Under the pieces are notes generated by a model. That model saw nothing but the letters and a program-made list of their open reading frames with translations. It was not told the DNA's origin and did no database searches. The position numbers were made by a program, and so were the translations under genes. A stretch of 37,424 bases of DNA from Candidatus Ventrimonas merdavium (lineage in GTDB: Bacteria > Bacillota > Clostridia > Lachnospirales > Lachnospiraceae). Location of the stretch: contig DVLJ01000010.1 in NCBI GenBank assembly GCA_018715565.1, positions 1 through 37,424 of the forward strand. Reading direction: 5' to 3'. Shown here piece by piece: positions 1 through 7,085 of the stretch (position 1 is its first letter; every line of letters starts with the position of its first letter).

Positions 1-243
1 GTGCTGGACGGCATCCGGGATACCTATCTGAGGCGGGAGGATGACGGCTTCCATTTGGATGGGATCTGCGCCAGCGCAGGGCTGGGCGAGGGACCGGACC
101 CGCACAACCGGAAAGACCGGGACGGTACGCCGGAGTATTATATCCGGGAGGCCAGGATGCGGGACAACCAGCATGGGACGGGAGTCTGCATGATGGCGGT
201 CAGCGAACAGCTCCGCCGGGGAGAGAAAGGAACAGGACGATGA
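1..243 (+). CDS. C-terminal fragment of a GH105-type unsaturated uronyl hydrolase
   Basis: The window opens inside this gene, so only about 80 C-terminal residues are visible. The pattern 'CASAGLGEG', then 'RDGTPEYYIREARMRDNQHGTG' (residues about 24-60) and 'MMAVSEQ' matches the end of GH88/GH105 unsaturated rhamnogalacturonyl/glucuronyl hydrolases. Those enzymes usually end with a D-G-T/S-x-E-Y-Y segment followed by N-D-x-K-G-x-G. They hydrate the 4,5-double bond of unsaturated uronides left by polysaccharide lyases, releasing a ketouronic acid. The stop overlaps the next start by four bases (ATGA at 240-243), so the two genes are translationally coupled. The first codon shown is internal, not a true start. 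The family call rests on the tail only. Confidence 0.72.
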   Translation: MLDGIRDTYLRREDDGFHLDGICASAGLGEGPDPHNRKDRDGTPEYYIREARMRDNQHGTGVCMMAVSEQLRRGEKGTGR

Positions 244-1085
244 TTCAGTTTGGATTACGGCTCCACGATGGGGAAAAGCTGCCGATGGAGCAGCTGCTCC
301 CCCTGGTAAAGAGCAAAGGATATACCTGCGCCCATCTGGCCCTTACGAAGGCCATGGGCGGATATCCCAGCGGCCCTTCGGCCTTGACGCCGGGATATGC
401 CCATTATCTGAAGCATTTGTTTGAGAAACATGGGATGGACATTGCCGTATTGGGAAATTACTTAAATCTGGGACATCCGGATGAACAGGTGATCCGGGAC
501 GCGACGGAGCGGTACTATGCCCATATCCGTTTTGCCGCCCTGTTAGGCTGCGGGATGGTCGGCACGGAGACCGGGGCGCCGAACCCAGAGTACCGCTTCT
601 GCCCGGAGTGCCGCTCTGAGGAGGCGCTGTCCCTCTTGATCCGGCGGCTAAAGCCGATCGTCCGCTGCGCGGAGCAGTTTGGCGTGATCCTGGCCATCGA
701 GCCGGTGGCCCGTCATATCGTGTGGAACGCCAAGCGGGCCAGACAGGTCTTGGATGAGATCGGATCCCACAATCTGCAGATCCTGTTCGATCCGGTGAAC
801 CTGCTGGATCTGGACAATGTGGACCATCGGGACGAGGTATTCGCCGAGGCGATGGAGCTTTTAGGGCCGGATATCGCGATGGTCCATTTTAAGGATTTTA
901 TCCGGGTAAATGAGGGACATGGCTTGAAGGCTGTAGGAGCGGGGACCGGTGAGATGGACTACACCGCCATCATGCGGTTTATCAAGAAGGAAAAGCCCTT
1001 TGTATACGGGACGTTAGAGAACACGGTCCCGGAAAACGCAGCATTTTGCAGAGCCAGGCTCCAGGAGATCTATGAGCGGGTATAG
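240..1085 (+). CDS. Sugar phosphate isomerase/epimerase (xylose-isomerase-like TIM barrel)
   Basis: A 281-residue protein of the AP-endonuclease-2/xylose-isomerase-like TIM-barrel family. The expected metal-site acidic and His residues occur at strand ends: E154 in 'LAIEPV', D184 in 'LFDPVNLL', H216 in 'VHFKD' and E260 in 'GTLENT'. Such proteins interconvert ketoses/aldoses or epimers, or dehydrate inosose-type substrates; the exact substrate cannot be read here. The start ATG sits in the ATGA overlap with the uronyl hydrolase, placing it in a pectin/uronide-type operon, and a strong hairpin terminator follows. Length is normal for the family. A role in converting the released uronic acid or sugar is inference. 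Confidence 0.8.
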   Translation: MIQFGLRLHDGEKLPMEQLLPLVKSKGYTCAHLALTKAMGGYPSGPSALTPGYAHYLKHLFEKHGMDIAVLGNYLNLGHPDEQVIRDATERYYAHIRFAALLGCGMVGTETGAPNPEYRFCPECRSEEALSLLIRRLKPIVRCAEQFGVILAIEPVARHIVWNAKRARQVLDEIGSHNLQILFDPVNLLDLDNVDHRDEVFAEAMELLGPDIAMVHFKDFIRVNEGHGLKAVGAGTGEMDYTAIMRFIKKEKPFVYGTLENTVPENAAFCRARLQEIYERV

Positions 1086-1104
1086 AGCAAGATAAAAACT
1101 GCAG

Positions 1105-1163
1105 GGAGAGCCGCGCGCCATCCGTAAGCGAACGCTTATAGATGGCTGCGCGGCTCTCCTTTT
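1105..1163. terminator. Bidirectional intrinsic terminator
   Basis: Left arm 1105-1122 and right arm 1141-1159 pair over about 18 bp with one bulged base (GGAGAGCCGCGC core), enclosing a smaller TAAGCG/CGCTTA stem. T residues follow on the plus strand (1160-1163), and an A-run on the far side gives a U-tail on the minus strand. It lies between two convergent genes. Confidence 0.85.
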
Positions 1164-1224
1164 CGCAGTATCTGTCATAAGGCATGGCTTTCTCGCTGAT
1201 TCTGGATCGCTGGCCTTAGTTCTC

Positions 1225-2775
1225 TCATTTCTCCTTCTCCTGCTTTTCCATCTCCCCAAGATACGCCTTGGCGTCCTTAAAGAAGCTGGCCAGGATCAGC
1301 ACGATGGTGATCCCGATGGGGAAGGCGGCGATGATGGACACAGTCTGCAGGTTCGCCATGGAATTCTCCGAGAAGATCAGGGCGATCGGCAGGAGGATCA
1401 GCAGGACGGACCAGAACAGCCTGACCATCCGGTCCGGCTCCGCCCCGGCGGGGAGCTCCTTATAGGAGTAGGAGGCGGCCACCAGGGTGATGGAGTCAAA
1501 GGACGTGGAATAAAAGGTGACCATGCACAGGACCAGCAGGATCAGCACCAGAGCGGAAAACGGCAGCTGCTCCAGGATGGTGACGATGGTGATGTAAAGG
1601 TCCTGGGTCCGTTCGTACAGCCCCAGGATGTCCAGACGTCCGTGCATCTGCATGCCCATGCCAAAATTCCCCAGGATGATGAACGAGGTCAGGGTCCCGC
1701 TCAGCCCATACAGAAATCCGCCCAGGACCGTCTGCCGGATCGTGCGTCCCCGGCTGATGGAGCCGATGAAGAACGGAACGGCCACCGACCATACCATCCA
1801 GTAGGACCAGTAGAAGATAGTCCAGTTCTGAGGAAACTCCGTGGTCCGCAGGGCGTCGGTCCAGGTGCTCATCGCCACGAAGTTCTGCACCAGATTGCCC
1901 AGAGAGGAAAATCCGGTCTCGAAGATGTAGCGCCCCTCGCCGCCCAGGAAAAAGACGTAAGCCAGCATGGCGAAGAACAGGTACACGCAGCAGGCTGCGG
2001 CCCGCTCGATGCCCTTCATGCCGAAGTATACGCAGGCTGTATAGATCAGACAGATCACCAAAAGGATCAGGATGCTCAAGGTCACTGACTGGGGGATCCC
2101 GGTCACCCGGCTGATGGATAAAGCTAAGAGCGGCGTGGCCAGGGAAAAGGTGGTGGCGGTGCCTGCCAGCAGGGCCAGCACGGCGATAAAATCGATCAGC
2201 TTCCCAGCCCAGCCGTCTACCCGGTTCCCCAGGAGAGCCCGGCAGGCCTCGGAGAATTTCTGCTTGTTCCGGTTCCGGACGTGGATCATGAACCCAAAGG
2301 CCACTGCCAGCACCAGATAGAAGCTCCAGGGCAGGGGCCCCCAGTGATACAGCGGATAGGTAGATGCCCAGTCCTGGATGCTGCCTAGATCCTGGATGTG
2401 AGGATCGTTGGCATACAGGATCCACTCACAGCAGGAATAGAACATGATGTCCGCGGCCAGACCGGCGGTGAACATCATGGATCCCCAGCGGAAACCGGAG
2501 TATTCCGGCTTTTCTAAGTTCCCCAGGCGGATATCGCCGTATTTGGAGAATGCCATGTACATGGCGCAGAGGAAGGCGCCCAGTCCCATGATCAGGTAGT
2601 AGCTTCCCAGCTCGTTATTTAAAAAGGAGCGGATCGTCTCCAGCATGCCTGCCGACTGCTCCGGGCTCAGCATGAACCAGGCGCACAGGGCCAGGATACA
2701 TAACAGCGGGATCAGGGTGGTGGACCAGTCCATCTGTCTGGCCAGAGAGGCCGTCTCCGAATATTGTTTTTTCAT
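1225..2775 (-). CDS. BCCT-family (betaine/carnitine/choline) transporter
   Basis: A 516-residue protein with about 12 hydrophobic segments. The BCCT signature lies at residues about 317-347: 'NWTIFYWSYWMVW' followed by 'SISRGRTIR'. 'KYGDIRLG' at 79-86 and 'FRWGSMMFTAGLAADI' at 95-110 occupy the usual N-terminal BCCT positions. In the second, the glycine-rich GMGIGL-type motif of classical sodium-coupled members is replaced by GLAADI, and 'CEW' follows, so coupling and substrate may differ (a carnitine-exchanger-like mode is possible). It should import or exchange a trimethylammonium compound across the cytoplasmic membrane. Transcribed alone, with CCTCCT (the complement of AGGAGG) at 2783-2788, and divergent from the metallo-hydrolase gene. 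Confidence 0.9.
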   Translation of the reverse strand: MKKQYSETASLARQMDWSTTLIPLLCILALCAWFMLSPEQSAGMLETIRSFLNNELGSYYLIMGLGAFLCAMYMAFSKYGDIRLGNLEKPEYSGFRWGSMMFTAGLAADIMFYSCCEWILYANDPHIQDLGSIQDWASTYPLYHWGPLPWSFYLVLAVAFGFMIHVRNRNKQKFSEACRALLGNRVDGWAGKLIDFIAVLALLAGTATTFSLATPLLALSISRVTGIPQSVTLSILILLVICLIYTACVYFGMKGIERAAACCVYLFFAMLAYVFFLGGEGRYIFETGFSSLGNLVQNFVAMSTWTDALRTTEFPQNWTIFYWSYWMVWSVAVPFFIGSISRGRTIRQTVLGGFLYGLSGTLTSFIILGNFGMGMQMHGRLDILGLYERTQDLYITIVTILEQLPFSALVLILLVLCMVTFYSTSFDSITLVAASYSYKELPAGAEPDRMVRLFWSVLLILLPIALIFSENSMANLQTVSIIAAFPIGITIVLILASFFKDAKAYLGEMEKQEKEK

Positions 2776-2801
2776 AACAGATCCTCCTGTGAGAAATTCT
2801 T

Positions 2802-2835
2802 GTTCAAAAATATCAAAAAATGAATCATATTGAAC
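2802..2835. promoter_or_regulatory. Inverted repeat at the transcription start of the BCCT gene
   Basis: GTTCAA (2802-2807) and TTGAAC (2830-2835) form a perfect 6-bp inverted repeat flanked internally by ATAT on both sides. It lies directly downstream of the predicted -10, where a repressor would sit. No regulator gene is adjacent, so the binder is unknown. Confidence 0.35.
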
Positions 2836-2864
2836 ATGATAGCATCATTGCCCGGAAAATGCAA
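2836..2864 (-). promoter_or_regulatory. Sigma-A promoter of the BCCT gene
   Basis: Reading the minus strand, TTGCAT (2864-2859), a 17-bp spacer and TATCAT (2841-2836) preceded by TGC form a good extended promoter about 60 bp before the start codon. Confidence 0.6.
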
Positions 2865-2966
2865 GGGGCATTTTCTGAAATTTTCTAACAAATTCCGCGT
2901 GGATACTACCCATGGGGGGAGAATTCTGATAGAATAGCAGATATCGCAGAACATGAGGAGGCACAT

Positions 2967-4247
2967 ATGAAAAACCGCAGGGGAATGGAGTACAATGCCG
3001 GAATGGCAAATCTGACCAGGTCGTCAGCGCACCGGCGGAGCCGGGGGATCGGCTATCGGCGGAGGCGGCCTGTCTGGCTGATCGGGCTGCTCATCGCGCT
3101 GCTGGCGCTGGGCGTGATCTGGACAGCCGTCCGCGCCATTTCCGGAAGTGGGGATGGACTGGGGACGGTCCAGGATCAGGTCCAGCAGGGAACGGCAGGA
3201 AGTGCCTCCGGCGGAGGGGCGGCGTCCGGAGGAGCTGGAGGGACCGGAGGTGTTGGAGGAGCTGGAGGGACCGGAGGGCCCGAAGGATCCGGGGATGCCG
3301 AGGGAGACGCGTTCCTGACAGCAGAGCAGGTGCGGGCGCTTCTGGAGGCCGAGGACGCGGCTCCTTTAGATGAAAACGGCTGTCCTGTCACCGAAGGGCA
3401 GCGGGAGGACCGGGATGAGACGCCTCTTCTTGGCGGAGCGGAGCTGACCATGCTGACGAACCAGAGCACCGGTCAGATGATGTCGTTCCTGCTCAAGACC
3501 AGCGGGGGCAGCCTGATCGTGATCGACGGCGGACGCTGGGAGGACGGAGACCATCTGTTTGAACAGATCAGGGAGCAGGGCGGGCATGTATCCGCCTGGC
3601 TGCTGAGCCACACCCATACGGACCACGTAGGAGCGCTGCTGAAGCTGCTGCAGAGCCAGGCAGAGGGAACGGATATGGGGATCACTGTGGACCGCTTCTA
3701 TTATAACTTTGCCCCGCTGGAATGGTATATGGTCCATGAGACGGGGGATCTGGGCACCGCCGGTTCCATTTTAAGCCAGCTGGACGCCCTTCCCCAGGAG
3801 CAGAAGCAGACGGTGGAGCGGGGGGATGTGATCACCGTGGACGACGTGACAGTGACGGTGATGAACGACCGGTATGAGCCGGACGCGGACACGGTGGGAG
3901 AGCGGGACGGCAACGACGCCAGCATCGCCTACCGGATGGAGGTGAACGGCCTGTCCATCCTGTTCTTGGGGGATCTGCAGACGATCGGCGGCGACCTGCT
4001 CCTTGAGCAGGCCGGGGCGGAAGCTCTGAAGTCCGACATCGTGCAGATGGCCCATCACGGCCAGCATGGCGTCAGTGAGGAAGTGTACCAGGCCATCGAT
4101 CCAGACATCTGCCTGTGGCCCACCCCAGATTGGCTCTGGGCAAACGAGGACGGCTCCTATGAGACTACGCAGACCCAGGAGTGGATGAAAGCCCTTGAGG
4201 TAAAACGGCACTACTGCATCAAGGACGGGGATCAGGTGATCCGTTAA
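2967..4247 (+). CDS. Membrane-anchored metallo-beta-lactamase-fold hydrolase (ComEC C-terminal-like)
   Basis: A 426-residue protein. It has an Arg-rich cytoplasmic N-terminus, one transmembrane segment (about 37-56), a Gly/Ala-rich linker (about 78-110), and an extracytoplasmic metallo-beta-lactamase domain. The zinc motif is H215-T-H217-T-D219-H220, followed by 'VGALLKLL'; later 'LFLGDLQ' and 'MAHHGQHG' supply the remaining expected ligands. This order (HxHxDH, LGD, HHG) resembles the C-terminal domain of ComEC and related secreted phosphodiesterase-like proteins, but no ComEC channel is present. The substrate is unknown. The ATG at 2967 follows GAGGAG (2955-2960). The linker DNA carries a 23-bp exact duplication. 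A lone gene, divergent from the BCCT transporter. Confidence 0.82.
   Translation: MKNRRGMEYNAGMANLTRSSAHRRSRGIGYRRRRPVWLIGLLIALLALGVIWTAVRAISGSGDGLGTVQDQVQQGTAGSASGGGAASGGAGGTGGVGGAGGTGGPEGSGDAEGDAFLTAEQVRALLEAEDAAPLDENGCPVTEGQREDRDETPLLGGAELTMLTNQSTGQMMSFLLKTSGGSLIVIDGGRWEDGDHLFEQIREQGGHVSAWLLSHTHTDHVGALLKLLQSQAEGTDMGITVDRFYYNFAPLEWYMVHETGDLGTAGSILSQLDALPQEQKQTVERGDVITVDDVTVTVMNDRYEPDADTVGERDGNDASIAYRMEVNGLSILFLGDLQTIGGDLLLEQAGAEALKSDIVQMAHHGQHGVSEEVYQAIDPDICLWPTPDWLWANEDGSYETTQTQEWMKALEVKRHYCIKDGDQVIR
3228..3277 (+). repeat. 23-bp direct duplication in a glycine-rich linker
   Basis: The 23 bases at 3228-3250 recur exactly at 3255-3277 (period 27, spacer TGTT). The period is a multiple of three, so the repeat adds nine residues of G/A/T-rich linker in frame. 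It looks like a slippage or duplication product. Confidence 0.85.
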
Positions 4248-4287
4248 AAAAGACCCGGGGATCGTCAGGAACCTGTTAAAATCCGTC

Positions 4288-4316
4288 TTGTACTTAAAAT
4301 CGGGCCGTGCTATGAT
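4288..4316 (+). promoter_or_regulatory. Sigma-A promoter of the gntR gene
   Basis: TTGTAC (4288-4293), 17-bp spacer, TATGAT (4311-4316) preceded by TGC. It sits 34 bp before the chosen start codon. Confidence 0.65.
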
Positions 4317-4349
4317 AAAGAAAAATCGTTGAAAGAAGACGTAAGCGTT

Positions 4350-5078
4350 ATGATTAACCCAAATTCATCTGTCCCCATGTATGTCCAGCTGGGGAACAAG
4401 CTTTCCGAGGAGATCTGGCAGGGAAAGTATGCTCCGGGAGACAAGCTCCCTTCGGAGAATGAATTGTGCCGTCAGCATAACGTGAGCCGCATTACTGTGC
4501 GTCAGGCGCTCAACATGCTGGTCCAGCAGAAGCTGGCGTATTCGGTTCACGGGAAGGGCACCTATGTGAAACCTATGGACATGCACCATGAGCTGAACAA
4601 GATCATCAGCTTCAGCCGTGTGCTCCAGGAGAAGGGATTAAAGGGGCACACCCAGATCCGTTCTTTTGTCCCCTCCTGCCATGACAGCGAGGCGGTCAAG
4701 TATCTGGGAGACGACGTATCCAATCTCAATCTGGTGGGCTACGCGGCTCAGACCCCGATTGTATATTACCGGTCCTATTTCCCCTATCAGCTGGGGCAGA
4801 GGATGTGGGCGGCAGCCCAGGAGGCGGCCCAGGGCAAAAGCGCCTTTTCCACCTACGATCTTTACAGCAGGATCGGGATCGACCAGTTCCGGGTAGAGCA
4901 GTCGATCGGGGCGGTGAACGCGGACGCGAAGCTGGCGGAGCTTCTTAAGGTCCCGGACGGCAAGGCGCTGATCACCTTAAAGTCACTGTACTATTCGGCA
5001 GACGGCACGCCCCTGGAGTATAAACTGGGCTATTACAATTCGGATATCTATTCCTTCCATATCCAGCGGCAGATCTAA
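4350..5078 (+). CDS. GntR-family transcriptional regulator, HutC/UTRA subfamily
   Basis: About 242 residues from the ATG at 4350. A TTG at 4329 would add seven residues, but the conserved 'PMYVQLGNKL' start fits the ATG better. The winged helix-turn-helix (about 9-75) shows 'GDKLPSENELCRQHNVSRITVRQALNML' split across helices and wing 'GKGTYV'. The remaining about 165 residues have the UTRA effector fold with the closing 'YKLGYYNSDIY'. HutC-type regulators bind short palindromes and release them on binding a small metabolite. It lies directly upstream of the AtuA-type operon, whose promoter carries an ACTTGT-N4-ACAAGT palindrome; control of that operon is inferred from this context. A terminator follows. 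Confidence 0.9.
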   Translation: MINPNSSVPMYVQLGNKLSEEIWQGKYAPGDKLPSENELCRQHNVSRITVRQALNMLVQQKLAYSVHGKGTYVKPMDMHHELNKIISFSRVLQEKGLKGHTQIRSFVPSCHDSEAVKYLGDDVSNLNLVGYAAQTPIVYYRSYFPYQLGQRMWAAAQEAAQGKSAFSTYDLYSRIGIDQFRVEQSIGAVNADAKLAELLKVPDGKALITLKSLYYSADGTPLEYKLGYYNSDIYSFHIQRQI

Positions 5079-5094
5079 GCAGCCCTGGGATCCA

Positions 5095-5137
5095 AAGCCA
5101 TTTCGGTTGGAGTGTCCAATCGGGATGGCTTATTTTT
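5095..5137 (+). terminator. Intrinsic terminator of gntR
   Basis: Arms 5095-5111 and 5115-5131 pair along all 17 positions (three G-U wobbles), with a three-base loop and TTTTT at 5133-5137. Confidence 0.85.
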
Positions 5138-5177
5138 GTGCATTTTGACAAAATAGAAAGAAAAGTGATGGGATATA

Positions 5178-5206
5178 TTGACAGATTTTGCTTTTGAGTG
5201 TATATT
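5178..5206 (+). promoter_or_regulatory. Strong sigma-A promoter of the AtuA-type operon
   Basis: TTGACA (5178-5183), exactly 17 bp, TATATT (5201-5206). This is a near-consensus promoter 84 bp upstream of the first gene, which implies a need for repression. Confidence 0.85.
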
Positions 5207-5215
5207 CTTATCATA

Positions 5216-5231
5216 ACTTGTTATTACAAGT
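5216..5231. promoter_or_regulatory. Putative GntR (HutC-type) operator
   Basis: ACTTGT-TATT-ACAAGT is a perfect palindrome spanning the expected transcription start, ten bases after the -10. Its GTTATTAC core is close to the GT-N-TA-N-AC pattern known for HutC-type operators. Binding by the adjacent GntR protein is inference. Confidence 0.65.
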
Positions 5232-5289
5232 AATGATGCGTAATAAACAGCAATAAAAAGTAAGCAAATGATGCACAAGGAGGTTTATC

Positions 5290-6660
5290 ATGGCAAAGGA
5301 CACATTAAGAATCATCTCCCCCAACGGACATCTGGGATTTGCGCCCACGAAGGAAGGAAGCTTTTACATTGGTGCAGCGACGAAGCCGGACTACTACTGC
5401 TGCGACTCCGGCAGCGACGATATCGGGCCGGTGCCGTTAGGCATGGATAAGTGCGCGAGCCATCCTGACTGGCAGTATCACGATCTGGAACTGATGCTGT
5501 TAGCCTCCCGGGAGCAGGGCGTTCCGATGATCATCGGCTCCGCCGGCGATACCGGTACCAACAGCCGTGTAGACATGTACGTGGACATGATCCGCGACAT
5601 GGCCAAGAAGCACAACTTAAAGAAATTCAAACTGGCTTACTTCTATTCTGAGGTTGATAAAGAGTATCTGCGGAACAAAATGCTGGCCGGGGAAAAGATC
5701 GAGGGCCTGAACAGCCGCACGGATCTGACTCTGGAAGAGCTGGACGCCACCACCCGGATCGTCGCCGTATCCGGCGTGCATCCCTTCATCAAAGCCCTGG
5801 AGATGGGTGCTGACGTGATCATCGGCGGACGTACCAGCGACGCCTGCGTATTTGCTGCAGCAGCGATCCATGAGGGCTTCCCGGAGAATATCGCATACTA
5901 TACCGGCAAGGTGCTGGAGTGCGCGTCCTTCTGCTGCGAGCCCTACGGCGCCAAGGAGTCCGTGATCGGTACCATCACCAAGGACGATGTGAAGGTTACC
6001 GCGATGGCTCCCTTCCAGCGCTGCACCATCGCTTCCGTTGCCGGCCATGCCATGTATGAGCGGACCAATCCGTACTACGAGTACGTTGCAGGCGGCTGCC
6101 TGGATATGAGCGAATGCCATTACGAGCAGTTCGACGAGAAGACCTGCCGCATCACCAATCCCAAGTTCATCCCGATCGACGGGCGGATCAAGGTAAAGCT
6201 GGAGGGCTCCGGATACGTTGGAAAACGCTATATGGGCCTGGCAGGCGTGAGAGATCCGTACACCATCAAGAACATCGATAAGGTGATCGAGTGGGCCAAG
6301 TCCCAGGTTGCGGAGCGCCATCCCAACGACAAGTATGAGCTGAGCTACCGTATCTTCGGCAAGAACGGCGTGATGGGCGACTTAGAGCCGATCAAAGAGA
6401 CCAAGTCCCACGAGCTGCTGATCGTAGTCGAGGGCGTTGCGGAGGACGACGCGCTGGCACAGGAGGTAACCCTGATCGGTATGCGCCAGATCTTCTACGC
6501 AAGACTGCCTGAGGTAAAAGGAACCGCCGGAACCGCCGCGTTCATCCTGGATGAAGTGACCAAGATTTCCGACGCTTACACCTGGACCATGGATCACACC
6601 GTGGAAGTGGACGATCCGCTGGAGCTGTTCCCGATCACCATGGTTGAGATTGGCGAATAA
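5290..6660 (+). CDS. AtuA-family (DUF1446) acyclic-terpene-utilization-like protein
   Basis: 456 residues matching the DUF1446/AtuA family along its length. The N-terminal 'CDSGSDDIGPVPLG' (about 38-51), 'DLELMLLASREQGVPMIIGS' continuing into 'AGDTGTNSR' (about 63-92) and 'GADVIIGGRTSDACVF' (about 175-190) are the diagnostic blocks. AtuA is named from acyclic-terpene degradation in Pseudomonas, but the family's reaction is not established and most members sit outside terpene pathways. The start ATG at 5290 follows AAGGAGG (5277-5283). The next gene encodes a DUF4387 protein; the two families are commonly adjacent or fused, so they probably work together on a carboxylate or CoA-linked intermediate. 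Soluble, no signal peptide. Substrate unknown. Confidence 0.85.
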   Translation: MAKDTLRIISPNGHLGFAPTKEGSFYIGAATKPDYYCCDSGSDDIGPVPLGMDKCASHPDWQYHDLELMLLASREQGVPMIIGSAGDTGTNSRVDMYVDMIRDMAKKHNLKKFKLAYFYSEVDKEYLRNKMLAGEKIEGLNSRTDLTLEELDATTRIVAVSGVHPFIKALEMGADVIIGGRTSDACVFAAAAIHEGFPENIAYYTGKVLECASFCCEPYGAKESVIGTITKDDVKVTAMAPFQRCTIASVAGHAMYERTNPYYEYVAGGCLDMSECHYEQFDEKTCRITNPKFIPIDGRIKVKLEGSGYVGKRYMGLAGVRDPYTIKNIDKVIEWAKSQVAERHPNDKYELSYRIFGKNGVMGDLEPIKETKSHELLIVVEGVAEDDALAQEVTLIGMRQIFYARLPEVKGTAGTAAFILDEVTKISDAYTWTMDHTVEVDDPLELFPITMVEIGE

Positions 6661-6679
6661 GAAAGGAGAAACAACGATT

Positions 6680-7009
6680 ATGAAGACGATGAAACTGGTT
6701 GATCTTGCAAAAACGATCCGCAGCAAGAATGCAGGAACCGATAGGATTACTTTTGATATTATCTTCCGTGACCCGAAGAATTACGAGATGGTGAAAAAGA
6801 GCGGCGTTCTGAACCGTCAGTTCGTCTGCGACCTGTTCGGGATCCCGGACAGCCGGATCGCTGATTTCGTAGAATTCGATCCTGGTTACGCCATCAAATT
6901 TACCATCAACCGTCTGCGTCCGTCAGGCTCCTTCGGAGAAGGCGACATCTTCGGATGTCAGCAGTATCCGCCCCTGCTGGAAGTAGAGATCCCGATCGAG
7001 GAAGAATAG
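6680..7009 (+). CDS. DUF4387 family protein
   Basis: 109 residues from the ATG at 6680, preceded by AAGGAG (6663-6668); an upstream in-frame start at 6644 lies inside the AtuA-type gene and has no better site. The sequence 'LAKTIRSKNAG' near the N-terminus, 'SGVLNRQFVCDLFGIPDS' in the middle and 'FDPGYAIKFTINR' with 'SGSFGEGDIFGCQQYPPLLE' at the end match DUF4387. The domain is often found C-terminal to, or next to, DUF1446. Its role is unknown; it is probably a partner subunit. Nineteen bases separate it from the AtuA-type gene, and an intrinsic terminator follows at once. Confidence 0.85.
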   Translation: MKTMKLVDLAKTIRSKNAGTDRITFDIIFRDPKNYEMVKKSGVLNRQFVCDLFGIPDSRIADFVEFDPGYAIKFTINRLRPSGSFGEGDIFGCQQYPPLLEVEIPIEEE

Positions 7010-7030
7010 AACTGTATAGTGCGTAGCAAA

Positions 7031-7069
7031 AGCTGCCGGCTGTACTTTGCTGCAGCCGGCGGCTTTTTT
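7031..7069 (+). terminator. Intra-operon intrinsic terminator
   Basis: Arms 7031-7044 and 7051-7064 form a GC-rich stem (AGCTGCCGGCTG pairing with CAGCCGGCGGCT, wobbles allowed) followed by TTTTTT at 7064-7069. It ends only 16 bases before the GTG of the transporter gene, leaving no room for a separate promoter between them, so the permease genes must depend on readthrough. Confidence 0.85.
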
Positions 7070-7085
7070 AGAAAGGGGGATAACT

